A stretch of 64,000 nucleotides of DNA from Microbacterium esteraromaticum (lineage in GTDB: Bacteria; Actinomycetota; Actinomycetes; Actinomycetales; Microbacteriaceae), in the NCBI RefSeq assembly GCF_028747645.1, contig NZ_CP118100.1, forward strand, positions 2,852,001 through 2,916,000. Reading direction: 5' to 3'. The notes below the pieces were generated by a model. It worked only from the letters and a program-made list of their open reading frames with translations. It was not told where the DNA came from and made no database searches. Shown here piece by piece: positions 42,685 through 51,357 of the stretch (within the stretch, counting starts at the first letter, position 1; each line of letters begins with the position of its first letter). A program made the position numbers and the translations under genes.

Positions 42685-43957
42685 AGCCGTTTTGCCGCCG
42701 GAAGTCAAGCGGTGGATGCATCATGCGGTTAGGAGGAACTCGTTGAACGCTTGGGCGGGTGTTCTCAGCTCAAGGGTGGGGCGGGGTCTGGCGTTGAGTT
42801 TGTCGGCGACGTGGCGCAGGTCCTCGGCGGTCCAGGCGGATAGGTCGCTGCCCTTGGCGAACCAGTGCCGCAGGAGCCGGTTGGTGTTCTCGTTCGTGCC
42901 GCGCTGCCAGGGTGAGTGTGGGTCGCAGAAGTAGACGGGGGCTTGCAGATCGAGTTGAATGTCGACGTAGTCAGCCAGTTCGGTTCCTCGGTCCCAGGTG
43001 ATCGATCGGCGCAGGTGGTCGGGGAGCTTGCTCATCTCGCGGATCATCGCCCCGGCGACTTCGGTTGCCGTGTGGCAGTTGGGCAGGTGCAGCAGGATCG
43101 TGAACCGGGTGGTCCGCTCCACCAGTGTCCCGATCGCTGACCGGTTCCCTGCGCCGAGGATCAGGTCCCCCTCCCAATGCCCAGGGACCGCACGGTCCTC
43201 GACCTCAGCAGGGCGTTGGCTGATCTTCAACGCGTCTTTGAACGGGCTCGGTGAACGCCTGCTCGCCCCTTCCCGGGACTTGCGGGCCGTGCGCCCGGTG
43301 GACAGCTGACGGGCCAGATCCTGGCGTAACTGGCCGCGCCCTTGGACATACAGGGCCTGATAGATCGTCTCGTGGCTCACCCGCCAAGTCTTGTCGTCCG
43401 GATGGTCGATTTCGAGGACCGTCGCGATCAGCTTCGGACTCCACCCATCGTCCATCCAGTCGGTGATCTGCGCGGCGAGGGATGGGTTCGTGTTGAGTTT
43501 GAACTCCTTCGGCCGTCGCCGGCCACGCTGCGCGGACAGCTCCGCGACCGCCGCACAATACTGACCATCCACACCCCGGTGCCGAGCGAGTTCACGAGAG
43601 ATCACCGACTGATCCCGGCCAACCCGCCAACCGATCTCGCGCTGAGACAGGCCCGCTCGCACGCCGGACTGGATCTCGATTCGCTCTTCCAACGTCAACC
43701 CCCGACCTGGCACCGAGTCCGGGCGTAGAGGGTCGGAAACAGGCTTCTGGCGACGAAACACTGGCATACCGACACTGTCCCGCCACCACATCCCGATCGT
43801 CTTGTCTGACACGCCAACGACCTGCGCAGCGCGCCCGAAAGAGAGCCCCTGACACACCGCCAACAGCGCCGCATCCCTGACCGCAACCGAATACGTCATC
43901 AACGACCTCCACATCAACCGATGCATCGACCATATGAATCCGCCCCGCCAGACCACT
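42685..43957 (-). mobile_element. IS30-family insertion sequence (ends approximate)
   Basis: About 1.27 kb containing one transposase gene. Imperfect terminal inverted repeats are best matched at 42705-42722 and 43920-43937, sharing the core GATGCATC; weaker similarity extends about 20 bases outward on each side, to roughly the coordinates given. I could not fix the target duplication. The element lies inside a type A palindrome, which fits the known preference of IS30 for palindromic targets. Confidence 0.85.
42721..43899 (-). CDS. IS30-family transposase
   Basis: DDE transposase of 392 residues. N-terminal helix-turn-helix regions (LSFGRAAQVVGVSDKTIGMW; RAGLSQREIGWRVGRDQSV) bind the ends; the catalytic core has Asp in GHWEGDLILGAGNRSA, Asp in ITWDRGTELADY and Glu in QRGTNENTNRLLRHWF, the IS30 pattern. 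ATG at 43899 is chosen for GGAGG seven bases upstream. The frame is intact, so the copy may be active. The stop codon lies within the left inverted repeat. Confidence 0.94.
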   Translation of the reverse strand: MTYSVAVRDAALLAVCQGLSFGRAAQVVGVSDKTIGMWWRDSVGMPVFRRQKPVSDPLRPDSVPGRGLTLEERIEIQSGVRAGLSQREIGWRVGRDQSVISRELARHRGVDGQYCAAVAELSAQRGRRRPKEFKLNTNPSLAAQITDWMDDGWSPKLIATVLEIDHPDDKTWRVSHETIYQALYVQGRGQLRQDLARQLSTGRTARKSREGASRRSPSPFKDALKISQRPAEVEDRAVPGHWEGDLILGAGNRSAIGTLVERTTRFTILLHLPNCHTATEVAGAMIREMSKLPDHLRRSITWDRGTELADYVDIQLDLQAPVYFCDPHSPWQRGTNENTNRLLRHWFAKGSDLSAWTAEDLRHVADKLNARPRPTLELRTPAQAFNEFLLTA

Positions 43958-43962
43958 GGAGT

Positions 43963-43979
43963 TCTCCGGAGTTGTGAAC
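43963..43979. repeat. Palindromic element type A, copy 2, right arm
   Basis: TCTCCGGAGTTGTGAAC, identical to the right arm of copy 1 at 1743-1759. It lies beside the right end of the IS and just upstream of the double-ACT gene. Confidence 0.8.
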
Positions 43980-44000
43980 CGACAGCGACCAGCACCGGGC

Positions 44001-44006
44001 TACCCT
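44001..44006 (+). promoter_or_regulatory. -10 box of a leaderless promoter (TACCCT)
   Basis: TACCCT ends six bases before the ATG of the double-ACT gene. The IS30/type A junction ends 21 bases upstream, so any -35 element now lies within repeat sequence. Confidence 0.55.
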
Positions 44007-44012
44007 GGGGCC

Positions 44013-44522
44013 ATGACTACGCTCATCCTCACCGTCGCGGGAACGGATCGCCCCGGACTCGTCTCTGCCGTCGCCGATGTCGTCGATGCCCACGGCGGCA
44101 ACTGGGAGAACAGCAGCCTCGCCGAGCTTGCCGGAATGTTCGCGGGCGTGATCCAGGTCTCGGTCGCTCCGGACCGCGTCGATGACCTGCGCGCAGCCCT
44201 CGACGCGCTGGATGGCCTGCTGACGGTGACGGTGCACGCCGGGGCGGGCAGCGGGGCCGATGCCTCGCCGCAACGGATCTCGCTGACCGTCCTGGGCAAC
44301 GACCGACCCGGAATCGTGCGCGAGGTTTCAGGCGCGTTGGGGGCGCACGCCCTCAGTATCGAGAGCATGACCACCGAGACGCGCGACGCGGCGATGGCCG
44401 GCGGCCGACTGTTCGAATCGTCCGTGACCGCTGTCGTCCCGGCCTCGGCCGACATGGATGCTCTGCGCGCAGCGCTCGAGCGGATCGCCAGCGAGATCCA
44501 GGTCGACATCACCGTCGGCTGA
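44013..44522 (+). CDS. Double ACT-domain protein (GcvR-like)
   Basis: A 169-residue protein made of two ACT domains, residues 1-75 (TLILTVAGTDRPGLVSAVAD) and 90-169 (ISLTVLGNDRPGIVREVSGA). This is the arrangement of the glycine cleavage regulator GcvR and related amino-acid sensors; it has no DNA-binding domain. It probably binds a small ligand, perhaps glycine or serine, and modulates a partner protein. Single gene, convergent with the FCD regulator (22-base gap). The function is inferred from fold only. Confidence 0.82.
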   Translation: MTTLILTVAGTDRPGLVSAVADVVDAHGGNWENSSLAELAGMFAGVIQVSVAPDRVDDLRAALDALDGLLTVTVHAGAGSGADASPQRISLTVLGNDRPGIVREVSGALGAHALSIESMTTETRDAAMAGGRLFESSVTAVVPASADMDALRAALERIASEIQVDITVG

Positions 44523-44544
44523 CCGACACAGTTCAGCGCGGGCG

Positions 44545-45243
44545 TCAGTCCCGCACCGGCTCCGCTTCTCCGGCGGAGTGCGTCCGCACCCACGCGGCCG
44601 TGTCGGCGACGTGCGCAGACGCCGCCGCGGACGCGGCGACCGGGTCGGCCGCGGCGAGGCCGCGCAGAATGGCGCGGTGCCCGATATCGGAGTTGCGCTT
44701 CAGCTCGGCGGCATCCGCCGGGTCGGAGAGGCGGTACGCGCGCGACCGGGAGCGCAGAACGTCGAGCAGGCTGGTGAGTGCATCCTGCCCGGCGACCTCG
44801 GCGATGGCCATGTGGAACTCGTGATCCAGGCGCGAGTGCGCCTGGAAGTCGTCGTTGGACTCGATCTCGGTGAGCAGCGCATCGAGGCGGGCGATCTCGT
44901 CCTGATCGATGCGCGCGGCCGCGAGCGCGGCGACGTGCGGTTCGAGAGCACGGCGAAGCTCGGTGAGTTCGAGCACACCCTCCATGGGCAGCAGCCCGAC
45001 GGTCAGTGACAGGCTGCTGATCAGGTCGGCGGCGCGCAGCTCGCCGACGTAGCTGCCCGATCCGTGCCTGGTCTCGAGAACGCCCAGCGCCGCCAGCATC
45101 CGAATCGCCTCGCGCAGCGAGCCTCTCGACACACCGAGTTGCTCGCACAGCTCGCCTTCGCTGGGCAGGCGGTCGCCGGGGCGCAAGGCGCCATCGGCGA
45201 TCAGCGATCGCAACCCGTGCAGGGCGGTGTCGAGTGCACTCAT
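44545..45243 (-). CDS. GntR-family (FCD) regulator of the aminotransferase/importer operon
   Basis: A 232-residue FadR-type regulator. Winged helix LRPGDRLPSEGELCEQLGVS, RGSLREAIRMLAALGVLETR in residues 15-75; FCD domain from about residue 90 with HSRLDHEFHMAIAEVAG and the metal-binding His pattern. It is divergent from the aminotransferase/ABC operon; the intervening region contains TTGTAGAACAA, a textbook FadR-type site. Ribosome site GGGGAGAA. It probably represses the divergent operon and itself until a substrate acid is present. Confidence 0.87.
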   Translation of the reverse strand: MSALDTALHGLRSLIADGALRPGDRLPSEGELCEQLGVSRGSLREAIRMLAALGVLETRHGSGSYVGELRAADLISSLSLTVGLLPMEGVLELTELRRALEPHVAALAAARIDQDEIARLDALLTEIESNDDFQAHSRLDHEFHMAIAEVAGQDALTSLLDVLRSRSRAYRLSDPADAAELKRNSDIGHRAILRGLAAADPVAASAAASAHVADTAAWVRTHSAGEAEPVRD

Positions 45244-45307
45244 CGGTTCTCCCCGTGTCTCCGTCGTGCTTGCAGCGAGTCTGTCGGAAGGACACCTCGG
45301 AGACTAT

Positions 45308-45318
45308 TTGTAGAACAA
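45308..45318. promoter_or_regulatory. FadR/FCD-type operator TTGTAGAACAA
   Basis: Matches the TNGTNNNACNA consensus of FCD regulators exactly. It lies 65 bases from the regulator start and about 90 bases from the aminotransferase start in the divergent intergenic region. Confidence 0.65.
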
Positions 45319-45409
45319 CTTAGTCACTAAAAGCGGATTTCACTCGACATATCCCCGGAGACGTGGCATGGTTGTGCAACAAGTTCTCCCCCCACCGTTG
45401 CGAGGATGC

Positions 45410-46645
45410 ATGACCACGGGCACCACCCCACCGCCGATCCGGCTGAAGTCCTTCGAGCGCGCACGCGACGCGTGGCCGCTCGATCCGACCATCATCCACC
45501 TCAACCACGGGTCGTTCGGAGCCGTGCCCACCAGCGTCGTCGCGCATCAGGACGCCCTGCGCCGCCGCGCCGACCTCAGCCCGGTCGAGTGGTTCCCGCG
45601 CATCGCCGAGCGCGTGCGCGAAGCCCGTGAGCGCACCGCCCCGTTCGTCGGAGCGCGGGCCGAAGACACCGCATTCGTGCCGAACGCCTCGGCCGCCGCA
45701 ACCGTGGTGTTCAACGCACTCGTACTGTCTGCCGGCGACGAGATCCTCGTCACCGACCACGGCTACGGCGCCGTGACCATGGGCGCACAGCGCCTGGCCC
45801 GACGCTTCGGAGCAACCGTGCGCGTGGTGCACCTGCCGTTGCTCGCCGATGACGACGAGGTGGTGCAGCGCTTCGCCGACGCGATCAGCGCGCGCACCCG
45901 GCTGATCGTCATCGACCAGATCACCTCCGCCACGGCGCGCCGATTCCCCACTGCGCGGATCGCCGCCCTCGCCGCCGAGCATGGCGTACGCACGCTCGTC
46001 GACGGCGCGCACGCCCCCGGCCTCATTCCCGACGCCGCCGTCGCCGGAGGCGGCGACTGGTGGTTCGGCAACATGCACAAGTGGCCGTGCGCCCCGCGCG
46101 GCTCCGCCCTGCTGGTGACCACGGCCGAAGACCGCCAAGACCTCTGGCCGCTGATCGACTCCTGGGGCGCACCCGACCCCTACCCGGTCCGATTCGACAC
46201 CCAGGGCACGGTCGACGCCACCACCTACCTGAGCACACCGGCATCCATCGACTTCGTCGAGAGCGAGATCGGCTGGGACGCCGCTCGCGAGGCGATCGCC
46301 GCGATGGCCGACCATGGGGCGCGCGTCATCGCCGATGCCCTGCAGCCCTACACCGAGGCCGAGGCGCTCGCGCCGCTGCCGACACCCGTCGCGTCGATGC
46401 GCCTGATCCGCCTGCCCGACGCCCTCGGCCGCAATCGCGAGCAGGCCGACGACCTGCGGATGCAACTGATCGACGCCGTCGGCGTCGAGACGGCGTTCAC
46501 CAGCTTCGAGGGCGTCGGCTACTTCCGACTCTCGGCCCACCTGTACACCGAAGCATCCGACTTCGAGGCCTTCGTGGACCGCTGCGTTCCCGAGATCCTT
46601 CAGCGCGCCGGCATCCGCACCCCCGCGCCCGCACACGTCATCTGA
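45410..46645 (+). CDS. Class V aminotransferase-fold PLP enzyme
   Basis: A 411-residue fold type I PLP enzyme related to isopenicillin-N epimerase and cysteine desulfurases. N-terminal IIHLNHGSFGAVPTSV, substrate region FVPNASAAATVVFNAL, Asp in TLVDGAHAPGLIPD and the PLP Lys in FGNMHKWPCAPRG. The reaction may be transamination, epimerisation or C-S/C-N cleavage. It starts an operon with a complete carbohydrate-type importer (SBP and two permeases) and an FAD oxidase, so the imported molecule probably carries an amino group. ATG follows GAGG at short distance; start certainty is moderate. Confidence 0.85.
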   Translation: MTTGTTPPPIRLKSFERARDAWPLDPTIIHLNHGSFGAVPTSVVAHQDALRRRADLSPVEWFPRIAERVREARERTAPFVGARAEDTAFVPNASAAATVVFNALVLSAGDEILVTDHGYGAVTMGAQRLARRFGATVRVVHLPLLADDDEVVQRFADAISARTRLIVIDQITSATARRFPTARIAALAAEHGVRTLVDGAHAPGLIPDAAVAGGGDWWFGNMHKWPCAPRGSALLVTTAEDRQDLWPLIDSWGAPDPYPVRFDTQGTVDATTYLSTPASIDFVESEIGWDAAREAIAAMADHGARVIADALQPYTEAEALAPLPTPVASMRLIRLPDALGRNREQADDLRMQLIDAVGVETAFTSFEGVGYFRLSAHLYTEASDFEAFVDRCVPEILQRAGIRTPAPAHVI

Positions 46646-46689
46646 TTCCCACCCGAGAACACCCAACCCTGAAAGAGAAGAGGCACCTC

Positions 46690-47997
46690 ATGAAGCACAA
46701 GCTTCTGACAGCCGCGAGCATCGGCACCGTCGCCGCGCTCGCCCTGACCGGCTGCTCGGCCAGCAGCGACGGCGGCTCGGCCGACGGCGACGTCACCCTG
46801 CAGATGGTCGAGAGCCTGACCAACCCCGCACGCACCGACCTGCTGCGCGGACTGCTCGACGAGTTCGAGGCCGAGAACCCCGGTATCACCGTCAAGCTGG
46901 TCTCGCCGCCCACCGAGCAGGCCGACCAGAAGATCCAGCAGATGCTGCAGTCCGGCAAGGGCGTCGACGTGCTCGAGGTGCGCGACCTCACCGTCGGCCC
47001 CTTCTCGAACAACGGCTGGCTCTACGACATGAAGAGCGACCTGGCCGACTGGGACGGCTGGAACGAGCTCACCGAGAACGCCCAGGCCGCCGCCGACACC
47101 GACGGCAAGAGCTACTTCGTGCCCTACGGCTTCTACGGCCTGTCGCTGTTCTACCGCACCGACCTGGTGGCGGATGCCGGATTCGACGGCCCGCCGCAGA
47201 GCTGGGAAGACCTGCTCGAGCAGGCAGCGGCCATCCAGGACCCGTCCAGCAACGTCTACGGCTACGCCTTCCGCGGCGGCCCCAACGCGAACAGCAACGT
47301 CGTCGCGGCCATCGAGGCGTACGTCATCGACGACCTGAACGTCGAGGATGCCTTCCTGCTCAACGACGGCACCACGATGTTCGCCGCCCCCGAGGCGCAG
47401 GACGCCGTCGACACCTACTTCGAGCTGTTCACCCAGGCATCGCCGCCGTCGGCCGTCTCGTGGGGCTACCCCGAGATGGTGGCCGGCTTCACCAACGGCA
47501 CCACCGCATTCCTGCTGCAGGACCCCGAGGTCATCGCCACCGTGCAGGAATCATCGCTGGCCGAGGATCAGTGGGACACCGCTCCCCTGCTCGTCGGCCC
47601 GACCGGCAAGGCCGCGCAGCCGCTTGCCACCGCCGGATGGGGCGTGACCGAGGCCAGCGAGCACAAGGAAGAGGCGGTCAAGCTCGTCGAGTTCCTGTCG
47701 TCGTCGGGCCCGGCCACCACCTTCGCGCAGAAGAACAGCCTGGTGCCGATCATCGCCGGCGCCGCAGAGGATGACTTCTACAAGACCGGCCCGTGGACCA
47801 GCTACGTCACGATGACCGAGAACCCCGACACCTACGTCAACGTCGTGCAGCCGCGCGGCGTGAGCTGGTGGACCGAATGGATCCAGAAGTCCGACCAGGA
47901 CGTGCAGAAGGTGCTGCTGGGCGACATGTCCACGCAGGAGCTGCTGGCGTCGTGGGACGAGTACTGGACGGAGAAGTACGCCACGGAGAAGGGTTGA
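46690..47997 (+). CDS. ABC transporter substrate-binding lipoprotein (CUT1)
   Basis: Family 1 extracytoplasmic binding protein, 435 residues. Signal peptide with lipobox ALTGC (KLLTAASIGTVAALALTGC). The mature part begins VTLQMVESLTNPARTDLLRG, then EFEAENPGITVKLVSPP, and GFTNGTTAFLLQDPEV in the second lobe. AAGAGG ribosome site. Second gene of the operon, 44 bases after the aminotransferase. Fold and partners say carbohydrate or polyol, but the aminotransferase suggests an amino sugar or amino-acid derivative. Confidence 0.93.
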   Translation: MKHKLLTAASIGTVAALALTGCSASSDGGSADGDVTLQMVESLTNPARTDLLRGLLDEFEAENPGITVKLVSPPTEQADQKIQQMLQSGKGVDVLEVRDLTVGPFSNNGWLYDMKSDLADWDGWNELTENAQAAADTDGKSYFVPYGFYGLSLFYRTDLVADAGFDGPPQSWEDLLEQAAAIQDPSSNVYGYAFRGGPNANSNVVAAIEAYVIDDLNVEDAFLLNDGTTMFAAPEAQDAVDTYFELFTQASPPSAVSWGYPEMVAGFTNGTTAFLLQDPEVIATVQESSLAEDQWDTAPLLVGPTGKAAQPLATAGWGVTEASEHKEEAVKLVEFLSSSGPATTFAQKNSLVPIIAGAAEDDFYKTGPWTSYVTMTENPDTYVNVVQPRGVSWWTEWIQKSDQDVQKVLLGDMSTQELLASWDEYWTEKYATEKG

Positions 47998-48968
47998 CCC
48001 CGTTGGCTGCTCGCACTGTGAAGGGAGGCCCCGTCGGCGCAGCCGGCGGGGCCTCCCCCGCCCGCACGCCGGCATCCGACTCCCGGCACCGCGTCTTCCG
48101 AGCGAAGCACGCGCTCACCCTGCTCGCCTTCATGGCGCCCGCGATCATCTTCGTCGTCTGGTTCACCTACGTACCGATGCTGCAGGGCGCCCGCATGGCC
48201 TTCCACGACTGGAACCTCTGGGACCTCACCTCGACGCCGTTCGTCGGCTTCGACAACTTCGTCACCGTGTTCACCGACCCGGTGTTCCCCACCGTCGCCT
48301 GGAACTCGGTGCTGTGGGTGGTCGGGTCGCTCGTCCCCCAGCTGGTGATCGGCTTTCTCATCGCCCTCGCGCTGCGCAAGCGGTTCCGGTTCCGCGGTGT
48401 CTACCAGGCACTGGTGTTCTTCCCCTGGGCGGTCTCGGGCTTCCTGATCGGCATGCTGTTCCGCTGGATGTTCAACGCCGAGTTCGGCGTGATCAACGAC
48501 CTGCTCATGAAGGCCGGTCTGATCGCACAGCCGCTGCCGTGGCTGGCCGACCCGAAGCTGGCGATGTTCGCCGTGATCGCCGCGAACATCTGGTACGGCG
48601 TGACCTTCTTCGCGATCATGATCCTCGCGGCACTGCAGTCGGTGCCCGACGAGATGCTTGAGGCTGCGAGCATCGACGGCGCCGGCAAGGTGCGCCAGCT
48701 GTTCTCGATCATCATCCCGTACATCTCGATGACGCTGCTGCTGACCGTGCTGCTGCGCATCATCTGGATCTTCAACTTCCCTGACATCATCTGGGCGATG
48801 ACCGGCGGCGGCCCCGCCAACCAGACCGACATCGTCACCACGTGGATGATCGACTTCACCCAGCAGGGCAACTACGGCATCGCCAGCGCCATCGGTCTGA
48901 TCGTCGTGGCCTTCCTGCTGGTGTTCTGCGGGTTCTACCTGATGGCGATGAGGAGGATGCAACGATGA
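47994..48968 (+). CDS. ABC transporter permease (MalF type)
   Basis: Membrane subunit, about 324 residues with six helices starting around residue 40 (LTLLAFMAPAIIFVVWFTYV). EAA loop: LEAASIDGAGKVRQLFSIII. The start is uncertain: TTG at 47994 overlaps the SBP stop (TTGA) and follows GGAG; TTG at 48003 and GTG at 48018 are alternatives. The first codons contain a strong hairpin (48023-48057). The N-terminal 40 residues are Gly/Ala-rich and poorly conserved in the family. Confidence 0.9.
   Translation: MTPLAARTVKGGPVGAAGGASPARTPASDSRHRVFRAKHALTLLAFMAPAIIFVVWFTYVPMLQGARMAFHDWNLWDLTSTPFVGFDNFVTVFTDPVFPTVAWNSVLWVVGSLVPQLVIGFLIALALRKRFRFRGVYQALVFFPWAVSGFLIGMLFRWMFNAEFGVINDLLMKAGLIAQPLPWLADPKLAMFAVIAANIWYGVTFFAIMILAALQSVPDEMLEAASIDGAGKVRQLFSIIIPYISMTLLLTVLLRIIWIFNFPDIIWAMTGGGPANQTDIVTTWMIDFTQQGNYGIASAIGLIVVAFLLVFCGFYLMAMRRMQR
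48023..48057 (+). terminator. GC-rich hairpin at the SBP/permease junction
   Basis: GGGAGGCCCCGTCGGC, loop GCA, then GCCGGCGGGGCCTCCC: a 16-base-pair stem with one G-U pair. It has no U-tract. It lies in the first codons of the permease, where partial termination or blocked translation would make the binding protein more abundant than the permeases. Confidence 0.55.
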
Positions 48969-49870
48969 GCGCGACCATGGCCATCACGACCGCCGAGGCG
49001 ACCAAGCGCTCCGGCCGCGCGCCGCAGGCACCGCGCCCGCGCCGCCGGCTCACCGTCGGCGGGGTCGTGCGCTTCACCGGGTTGGCGATCTGGCTGATCA
49101 TCACCCTGTTCCCGCTGTACTGGATCGCACTGACGTCGTTCAAGTCACCGGGAACGATCAACGCGTTCCCCATCGAGTACTGGCCGAGCGAGCCGTCGCT
49201 GCAGAACTACTCGAGCCTGTTCGAGAAGAGCAGCTTCGGGGTGTTCCTGATGAACTCCGCCATCGTGGCGCTGGCAGCCGGAGCCGTGGCGACCCTGATC
49301 GCCCTGCTGAGCGCCTATGTGCTCGCACGGTTCGAGTTCCGCGGCAAGGGCCCGGTGCTGGTGGCGTTCCTGCTGACGCAGATGATCCCCGCGTTCATCG
49401 CGCTCGGACCGCTGTACTCGATGATGACCGACCTGGGGCTGGTCGACACCCGCCCCGGGCTCGTGCTGGTGTACGTCGCGGTGTGCATCCCGTTCTCGAC
49501 GGTGATGCTGCGGGGCTTCTTCGAGAACGTCCCGGCCGCGCTCGAAGAAGCCGCGATGATCGACGGATGCTCGCGCCTGACCGCGCTGTTCCGTGTGCTC
49601 GTCCCGGTGATGACGCCCGGCATCATCGCCGCGTTCATCTTCAACTTCGTGAACTGCTGGAACGAGCTCTTCCTGTCGGTGGTGCTGATCAACTCCGAGG
49701 AGAAGCGGACGGTGCCGTCGGCGCTGAACGGCTTCATCTCGACGTTCAACATCGACTGGGGTTCGATGTCGGCCGCCGCGGTGCTGACGATCCTGCCGAC
49801 GATGGTGCTGTTCGCTCTCGCCAGTCGCTGGATCGTGGCGGGACTCACCTCGGGTGCCGTCAAGGAGTGA
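48965..49870 (+). CDS. ABC transporter permease (MalG type)
   Basis: Second membrane subunit, 301 residues, six helices. EAA loop ALEEAAMIDGCSRLTALFRV, then LVPVMTPGIIAAFIFNFVNC and WNELFLSVVLI. It overlaps the previous permease by four bases (ATGA) and has AGGAGG upstream. As with the other CUT1 importer in the window, no dedicated ATPase gene is present, so a shared MsiK-like ATPase is expected elsewhere in the genome. Confidence 0.93.
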   Translation: MSATMAITTAEATKRSGRAPQAPRPRRRLTVGGVVRFTGLAIWLIITLFPLYWIALTSFKSPGTINAFPIEYWPSEPSLQNYSSLFEKSSFGVFLMNSAIVALAAGAVATLIALLSAYVLARFEFRGKGPVLVAFLLTQMIPAFIALGPLYSMMTDLGLVDTRPGLVLVYVAVCIPFSTVMLRGFFENVPAALEEAAMIDGCSRLTALFRVLVPVMTPGIIAAFIFNFVNCWNELFLSVVLINSEEKRTVPSALNGFISTFNIDWGSMSAAAVLTILPTMVLFALASRWIVAGLTSGAVKE

Positions 49871-49880
49871 CCTGCGGCGA

Positions 49881-49886
49881 TAGCCT
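49881..49886 (+). promoter_or_regulatory. -10 box of a leaderless promoter (TAGCCT)
   Basis: TAGCCT ends six bases before ATG 49893, suggesting that the FAD oxidase has its own start site in addition to read-through from the importer operon. It favours ATG 49893 over the ATG one codon upstream. Confidence 0.45.
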
Positions 49887-49892
49887 CGGATG

Positions 49893-51281
49893 ATGGACAC
49901 CGATCGTCGCGCGAGCGTTCTCGCCGCGCTCACGGCAGCGCTCCCCGAGGGAGCGCTCATCACCCACGAGGACTCCCTGCAGGCCTACCGCCGCGACCGT
50001 GCGGACGACCCGCGAGCCGGCACGCCGCTCGCGGTCGTCCGCGCCGAGTCGACCGAGGACGTGCAGGCCGCGGTGCGCATCGCGGCCCGCGAGAATCTCG
50101 CCGTCATCCCGCGCGGCGCGGGCTCGGGCCTGTCGGGCGGCACGTCGGCCGTCGACGGCGCGATCGTCATCTCGCTGGAGCGGATGCGGGCGATCACCAT
50201 CGACCCGGCCGTGCAGATGGCGGTCGTGCAGCCGGGGGCGTTCAACGCCGAGGTCAAGTCCGCAGCATCCGAGCACGGCCTCTGGTACCCGCCCGACCCG
50301 TCGTCGCAGGACTTCTGCTCGATCGGCGGCAACGTCGCCACCAATGCCGGCGGGCTGTGCTGCGTGAAGTACGGCGTCACCAGCGACTACGTGCTGGGCT
50401 TGACGGTGGTGCTCGCCGATGGACGCGCGGTGAAGCTCGGCGGCCCGCGTCTGAAGGATGTGGCGGGGCTGTCGTTGACGAAGCTGTTCGTCGGCAGCGA
50501 GGGGACTCTCGGAATCGTCACCGAGGTGGTGCTGCGGCTGGTGCCCGCGCAGAGCACACCGACCACGCTGGTGGCGATGTTCCCCACTCTCTCGGGCGCT
50601 GTGCAGGCCGTGGTCGACATCAAGGCCACGATGCGCCCGTCGATGCTGGAGTTCATGGACCAGGTGGCCATCAACGCCGTCGAGGACATGACGCGCATGG
50701 AGCTCGATCGCACGTCGGCGGCGATGCTGCTGGTGCAGTCCGACGAGTCAGGCGCGGTGGCAGCGGCCCAGGCCGAGGCGATCGAGCAGCTGTGCACGGC
50801 GGCCGGCGCCACCGAGGTGTACGCGACCGATGATGCTGACGAGAGCGAGGCGCTGATCGCCGCCCGCCGGATGGCCGTGCCGGCGGTGGAGCGTCGCGGA
50901 GCGCTGCTGCTGGAAGACGTCGGCGTGCCCATGCCGCGACTGGCCGACCTGGTCGAGGGCGTGCAGGTGATCGCCGAGCGCAACGGCATCGAGATCTCGA
51001 TCATCGCGCACGCCGGCGACGGCAATACGCACCCGCTGCTGGTGTTCGACCGCGAGGACGCCGATCAGAGCGCCCGTGCCGATCGCGCCTTCGGCGAGGT
51101 GATGGATCTGGCGCTCGCGCTGGACGGCACGATCACCGGTGAGCACGGAGTGGGCCGGCTCAAGCAGCCCTGGCTGGCCGCGTACCTCGGCGACGACGTG
51201 TTCGAGCTGAACCAGCGCATCAAACAGGCGCTTGACCCGCAGAACATCCTCAACCCCGGCGTGATGTTCGACGCCTCGTAG
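49893..51281 (+). CDS. FAD-binding oxidoreductase (GlcD / D-lactate dehydrogenase type)
   Basis: Oxidises a 2-hydroxy acid such as glycolate or D-lactate, 462 residues. FAD PCMH-type domain: AVIPRGAGSGLSGGTSAVDG, GGNVATNAGGLCCVKYGVT and LFVGSEGTLGIVTEV; C-terminal catalytic domain with IIAHAGDGNTHPLLVF and GEHGVGRLKQPWL. There is no GlcE/GlcF partner beside it, so it may pass electrons to a quinone or flavoprotein alone. It follows the importer genes by 22 bases. The fucose pathway makes lactate, but a link between that and this enzyme is speculative. Confidence 0.88.
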   Translation: MDTDRRASVLAALTAALPEGALITHEDSLQAYRRDRADDPRAGTPLAVVRAESTEDVQAAVRIAARENLAVIPRGAGSGLSGGTSAVDGAIVISLERMRAITIDPAVQMAVVQPGAFNAEVKSAASEHGLWYPPDPSSQDFCSIGGNVATNAGGLCCVKYGVTSDYVLGLTVVLADGRAVKLGGPRLKDVAGLSLTKLFVGSEGTLGIVTEVVLRLVPAQSTPTTLVAMFPTLSGAVQAVVDIKATMRPSMLEFMDQVAINAVEDMTRMELDRTSAAMLLVQSDESGAVAAAQAEAIEQLCTAAGATEVYATDDADESEALIAARRMAVPAVERRGALLLEDVGVPMPRLADLVEGVQVIAERNGIEISIIAHAGDGNTHPLLVFDREDADQSARADRAFGEVMDLALALDGTITGEHGVGRLKQPWLAAYLGDDVFELNQRIKQALDPQNILNPGVMFDAS

Positions 51282-51357
51282 CGCGCCCTCCCCTCACGCG
51301 CCCCTTTCCGCCCGCGCACCCCTCCGCCCGCGCGCCGCTTCCACCCACGCGCTCCTT

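Noticed and set aside
45410..49870. Aminoethylphosphonate uptake and degradation operon
   Set aside because: The class V enzyme looks like the isopenicillin-N-epimerase/desulfurase branch, no phosphonatase or PhnA-like hydrolase is adjacent, and the binding protein is of the sugar type.
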